Below, in pieces: positions 5,878 to 8,313 of a DNA stretch of 8,313 nucleotides; within the stretch, counting starts at the first letter, position 1, and each line of letters opens with the position of its first letter. The stretch covers positions 1 through 8,313 of the forward strand of contig DATKDU010000467.1 of NCBI GenBank assembly GCA_035512595.1. The letters run 5' to 3'. A program made the position numbers and the translations under genes. The notes under the pieces were generated by a model. The model had not been told where the DNA came from. It ran no database searches and saw nothing but the letters and a program-made list of their open reading frames with translations. The stretch comes from DATKDU01 sp035512595. Lineage in GTDB: Bacteria > Planctomycetota > Planctomycetia > Pirellulales > Pirellulaceae.

Positions 5878-6216
5878 ATGATCAAGATTGAAGCCGTGAT
5901 TCGGCACCACAAGCTCGACGAAATCAAATCCGCCCTCGTCAGCCAGGGCTTTCAGGGCATGACCGTCACCGAAGTTCGCGGCTTCGGCAGGCAAAAGGGG
6001 CAGAAGGAAACGTACCGCGGGGCGGAATACAAGATTGACTTCGTCCCCAAGCTGAAGATCGAGTTAATCGTTCCCGCCGACGCCCGCGACAAGGTGATCA
6101 GCACGATCATCAAGTCGGCTCAAACCGGGCAGATCGGCGACGGGAAAATCTTCGTGACGCCAATTGCCGACGCGATTCGCATCCGCACGGGCGAGACCGG
6201 AAAGGCCGCTCTGTAG
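5878..6216 (+). CDS. glnB: P-II nitrogen regulatory protein (GlnB/GlnK)
   Basis: This is a 112-residue protein, the normal P-II length. The ATG at 5878 follows AGGAGA at 6-7 nt. The same frame is open upstream to 5596, but the family N-terminus (MIKIEAVIRHHKLDEIKSAL) begins here. The T-loop is intact: GFGRQKGQKETYRGAEY, with Gln39 (2-oxoglutarate/Mg site) and Tyr51, the uridylylation site in enterobacterial GlnB. The ATP-binding segment TGQIGDGKIFV is at 83-93, and the C-terminal signature RIRTGETG is at 101-108. It is a cytoplasmic trimer sensing ATP/ADP and 2-oxoglutarate and controlling nitrogen-assimilation targets. GlnB and GlnK cannot be separated by sequence alone. No ammonium transporter or glutamine synthetase gene is adjacent; the next gene, 27 bp downstream, encodes a BON-domain protein. 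A sigma54 promoter lies upstream. Confidence 0.97.
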   Translation: MIKIEAVIRHHKLDEIKSALVSQGFQGMTVTEVRGFGRQKGQKETYRGAEYKIDFVPKLKIELIVPADARDKVISTIIKSAQTGQIGDGKIFVTPIADAIRIRTGETGKAAL

Positions 6217-6243
6217 CGGCCAGCCAGGAAAGGAAGAGGATCG

Positions 6244-6489
6244 ATGCCTGCCGAGACGCTGCTTGCACCCCCCAGTGCCGATGTGGAGCTCCGTCGCCGC
6301 GTGGAAGGAGAACTGGCCCAGACCCACCGGCCGAGCCTGGCGCGGCTGGCGGTCGAAGTGCGGCAGGGGATGATCCACTTGAGCGGCTGCGTCCAATCGT
6401 TCTACGAAAAGCAGCTCGCCATCCACTCTTGCATCCGTGCGGCCGGCGCCGGCCGCTTGATCGACGCGGTGGAAGTGCCGCGGGGTTGA
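6244..6489 (+). CDS. Small BON-domain-like protein
   Basis: This is an 81-residue protein. The ATG at 6244 follows the purine-rich AGGAAAGGAAGAGG. Residues 16-78 fit the BON pattern: an amphipathic helix (VELRRRVEGELAQ), a strand (LARLAVEVRQG), MIHLSGCVQSFYEKQLA, and an ending like GAGRLIDAVEV. BON domains commonly bind membranes or ligands and are often periplasmic. Here no signal peptide or membrane segment is seen, so a cytoplasmic role is likely. It lies 27 bp after the P-II stop, probably in the same transcript, which suggests but does not prove a link to nitrogen control. Domain assignment is moderately confident; function is unknown. Confidence 0.78.
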   Translation: MPAETLLAPPSADVELRRRVEGELAQTHRPSLARLAVEVRQGMIHLSGCVQSFYEKQLAIHSCIRAAGAGRLIDAVEVPRG

Positions 6490-6544
6490 TCGATTGCGGA
6501 GCGGCCGGCAATCGGACTCCCGATTCGCATGGCGGGAAGGCTCC

Positions 6545-6582
6545 GGCCCGATTCGGGCCTCGCGCAGCGGCCAAAGAGGCCG
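6545..6582. other. Two adjacent hairpin-forming palindromes between the BON gene and the hydrolase gene
   Basis: GGCCCGA-T-TCGGGCC (6545-6559) is a perfect 7-bp inverted repeat, and CGGCC-AAAGA-GGCCG (6568-6582) is a 5-bp stem with a 5-nt loop. They lie between the BON stop and the putative -10 of the next gene. They could terminate the P-II/BON transcript or act as an operator. No T-tract follows, so they are not standard intrinsic terminators. Confidence 0.35.
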
Positions 6583-6584
6583 GC

Positions 6585-6590
6585 TATACT
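6585..6590 (+). promoter_or_regulatory. Candidate -10 element of the hydrolase gene
   Basis: TATACT within GGCTATACTGC matches 5 of 6 consensus -10 bases. Transcription would begin near 6597, about 35 nt before the start codon. There is no recognisable -35 box at 17 bp (GCGCAG). It suggests the hydrolase is transcribed separately from the P-II pair. Confidence 0.45.
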
Positions 6591-6631
6591 GCGGCGGTGT
6601 TCAATGCGGCTTCTTTCTTGGAGGTAACCGT

Positions 6632-7801
6632 ATGGCCCGCTCGACCACGTGCTCCATGATCCGTTGGTGCTGCGGGGTGGTGCTGCTGTCCGCAGCGGCT
6701 TTGGCGGCGGAGCCGGCTGACGACTTGCGGCAGAATCTCCGGCCGCCCTATACACCCCCCGCAGAATTCTCCGGCAAGTTTGGGGACTACAAGTCGCCGC
6801 TCGTGTTTGCCGACGGCTCGCCGGTGAAGACCAAAGAGGACTGGTTGCGGCGGCGGAAGGAGATTCTGGACACCTGGCACCAGCGGCTGGGAGCGTGGCC
6901 GCCGCTGGTCGAGAAGCCGACGGTTAAGTCGCTCGAAACGCTAGAGCGCGACGGCTTCACCGAGCACCACGTCCACGTGCAAATTTCGCCCGAAGGACAG
7001 GTCGCCGACGGCTACTTGCTCGTGCCATCCGGGAAGGAGCCATTTCCCGCCGTGCTCGTGCCGTTCTACGAGCCGCTGACCAGCATCGGCCGCGGCCAGA
7101 AAGGGCACGGCACGCACGATTACGGCCTGCAACTGGTGAAGCGCGGCTTCCTGACCCTCTCCATCGGCACTCCCGGCTCGGTGGAAAACATCGGCCAGGA
7201 GACGCGGCAATTGCTCACCGACGCGGGAAAGGAACAACGGCGTCAACCGCTGACCCTCTTGGCCTACGTCTCCGCCAACTGCCACACGGCACTCGCCCAA
7301 ATGCCGAACGTCGATCCCGAGCGGATCGGCATCATCGGTCTGTCGTACGGCGGCAAGTGGTCGATGTTCTCGTCGTGCCTGCATGACAAATTCGCTTGTG
7401 CCGTCTGGTCCGATCCGGGAATCGTCTTCAACGAGAAGAACTCCAACGTCAACTACTGGGAGCCCTGGTATCTGGGGTACGATCCGAGCGCGCAGCGGAA
7501 ACCGGGCATTCCCAGCGACGCCAACCCGCGCACCGGTCTCTACAAGGATCTCGTCGAGCAGGGGGAAGATCTGGTGAGCCTGCACGCGCTGATGGCGCCG
7601 CGGCCGGTGCTCGTCTCCGGCGGGACCGAAGATCCGCCGCGTAACTGGCAGGCCCTCAATCACCTCGTCGCGTTGAACGAGCTGCTCGGCCACAAGCACC
7701 GCGTCGCGATGACCGCCCGCAAGACGCATGTGCCGACGGCGGAGGCACTGGCAGTGGAGTTGGACTTTTTGGAGTATTGGCTGAAGCACGCCCCGCGATG
7801 A
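6632..7801 (+). CDS. Exported alpha/beta hydrolase family protein
   Basis: I chose ATG 6632 (389 residues) because GGAGG lies 7 nt upstream and a signal peptide starts there; the frame is open 46 codons further upstream without support. Residues 1-26 form a Sec signal peptide (Arg near the start, VVLLSAAALAAEP, cleavage after about Ala25 or Ala26). The nucleophile elbow is IIGLSYGGKWS with Ser238, following the usual PERIG segment. The likely acid is Glu333 or Asp334 (GGTEDPPRNW) and the likely histidine His366 (KTHVPT). The arrangement resembles acetyl xylan esterase, dienelactone hydrolase or prolyl oligopeptidase-type hydrolases. The substrate is unknown; export fits an extracytoplasmic esterase or peptidase for polymer breakdown. 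The neighbours give no substrate clue. Confidence 0.88.
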   Translation: MARSTTCSMIRWCCGVVLLSAAALAAEPADDLRQNLRPPYTPPAEFSGKFGDYKSPLVFADGSPVKTKEDWLRRRKEILDTWHQRLGAWPPLVEKPTVKSLETLERDGFTEHHVHVQISPEGQVADGYLLVPSGKEPFPAVLVPFYEPLTSIGRGQKGHGTHDYGLQLVKRGFLTLSIGTPGSVENIGQETRQLLTDAGKEQRRQPLTLLAYVSANCHTALAQMPNVDPERIGIIGLSYGGKWSMFSSCLHDKFACAVWSDPGIVFNEKNSNVNYWEPWYLGYDPSAQRKPGIPSDANPRTGLYKDLVEQGEDLVSLHALMAPRPVLVSGGTEDPPRNWQALNHLVALNELLGHKHRVAMTARKTHVPTAEALAVELDFLEYWLKHAPR

Positions 7802-8051
7802 GGGTCACAAGCCCGACGCGCAAGCGAGGGACATGTATCCACTCGCCAAATGGCGTGCTGAAAACTTGGTTCGCAGCCGAGGCGGAGTGGGGGCTGGTTT
7901 TGTTCCGGGGTGAAGGCGTTGCGGCCGATGCGGGGGGTGTTTGCGAACCGTGATCGAGGGAGGCGGCCCACCAATCGACGAACTGCCTACTCACCGGAGA
8001 TCCGCCCGTCCGCGAACCCGCTGCCTTTCGCCCAACGCGTTCCATCCTCCA

Positions 8052-8067
8052 GCCCAGGGTCCTGGGC
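8052..8067. repeat. Inverted repeat GCCCAGG-GT-CCTGGGC
   Basis: Perfect 7-bp arms flank GT. As RNA it would fold as a 6-bp stem with a 4-nt loop. It lies between convergent genes and could act as a two-way transcription barrier, though no T-tract is present. Confidence 0.6.
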
Positions 8068-8073
8068 GATAGC

Positions 8074-8125
8074 GGCAGGCAAGAGGCCTACGCTACCAAG
8101 GCAGGCGGGACGCCTACCCCACGAT
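8074..8125. repeat. Two tandem copies of a 26-bp unit
   Basis: Units 8074-8099 and 8100-8125 both begin GGCAGGC, contain GCCTAC and agree at 19 of 26 positions. Each unit carries AGGC and GCCT as short inverted arms around a 5-nt centre. Next to the 8052-8067 palindrome this looks like a compound dispersed repeat element. Confidence 0.6.
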
Positions 8126-8128
8126 CCG

Positions 8129-8313
8129 CTACACCTCCGAGAAGAAATACCGCGTCAGGTGGAAGAAGACGGGCGCGGCAAAGCAGATCGAGTCGATCCG
8201 GTCGAGGACGCCGGCGTGGCCGGAGACGAGCGTGCCGTAGTCGCTGACCCCCCGGTCGCGCTTGATCGCCGACATCGTCATCCCGCCGGCAAACCCGGCC
8301 ACCGAGACGGCCA
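8129..8313 (-). CDS. cdsA: Phosphatidate cytidylyltransferase (CdsA), C-terminal 60 residues
   Basis: The gene enters from the right edge and ends at TAG 8131-8129. The 60 visible residues contain the CTP:phosphatidate cytidylyltransferase signature: MSAIKRDRG, then VSDYGTLVSGHAG, then VLDRIDSICFAAPVFF. The enzyme makes CDP-diacylglycerol from phosphatidate and CTP at the inner membrane, the branch point of phospholipid synthesis. Compared with the usual signature, the Lys of the KD pair is Ser, the second Gly of HGG is Ala and one Leu/Ile/Phe position is Val. The family is clear, but these changes raise the possibility of a diverged paralogue. The gap to the neighbouring hydrolase is convergent. 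Confidence 0.9.
   Translation of the reverse strand, partial: AVSVAGFAGGMTMSAIKRDRGVSDYGTLVSGHAGVLDRIDSICFAAPVFFHLTRYFFSEV

Larger units (their letters stand above)
7802..8128. other. 327-bp convergent intergenic region with repeats, no convincing gene
   Basis: This gap lies between the stop of the hydrolase and the stop of the CdsA-like gene. Reading frames on the minus strand cross it, but they lack ribosome-binding sites and protein-like composition, and one overlaps the hydrolase end. It contains an 8-bp inverted pair, GGTTCGCA (7868-7875) and TGCGAACC (7942-7949), a 16-bp near-palindrome at 8052-8067 and a 26-bp tandem repeat at 8074-8125. No T-tract terminator is seen. It looks like accumulated dispersed intergenic repeats. 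Confidence 0.6.

Noticed and set aside
6941..7789. Long minus-strand reading frame (282 codons) opposite the hydrolase
   Set aside because: The sense strand encodes a hydrolase with an intact Ser elbow and signal peptide; the antisense frame has no family resemblance.
7656..8045. Minus-strand frames (129 and 104 codons) spanning the hydrolase end and the downstream gap
   Set aside because: They overlap the hydrolase 3' end, lack ribosome-binding sites and are rich in Ser/Pro/Arg as expected from random high-GC sequence.

Overview
This is a high-GC bacterial window with densely packed genes and many planctomycete-type features, most like the order Pirellulales. The lineage is an inference from gene content and style: a SbcCD/YhaON-like pair, a small FHA protein with a long C-terminal tail, a small BON-domain protein, a secreted alpha/beta hydrolase and 7-bp intergenic repeats. 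No rRNA, tRNA, CRISPR array, phage gene or transposase is visible.

Left third (1-4050, minus strand). Reading leftwards there is a TIGR01212/YhcC-family radical SAM protein, then a SbcD/YhaO-like calcineurin-type phosphoesterase. Last comes the N-terminal 480 residues of its YhaN-like SMC-type ATPase partner, which runs off the left edge. The phosphoesterase has lost several canonical metal or catalytic residues.

Middle (4051-5523). A small cytoplasmic FHA protein (plus strand) converges on a TIM-barrel sugar phosphate isomerase/epimerase (minus strand). The epimerase gene diverges from the next operon across a 354-bp control region. That region holds a good sigma70-type promoter for the epimerase and a near-perfect sigma54 (-24/-12) promoter for the next gene.

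Right part (5878-8313, plus strand until 7801). A canonical P-II nitrogen regulator is followed after 27 bp by a small BON-domain protein. An independently promoted, exported alpha/beta hydrolase comes next. After a 327-bp convergent gap rich in small palindromes and repeats, the C-terminus of a phosphatidate cytidylyltransferase (CdsA) reads in from the right edge.

The most unusual signal is non-coding. Four loci (about 1471-1569, 2926-3016, 3939-4047 and 4655-4724) have the same architecture: a tandem array of a 7-bp unit, a 24-29-nt spacer, then the same unit in inverted orientation. The heptamer differs between loci (CAGGnnn, GATTGCG twice, AGTTCnn). These arrays sit at gene ends and are read into the termini of three proteins, encoding heptapeptide-repeat tails. 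The radical SAM gene is bracketed by two same-orientation copies of the GATTGCG element.
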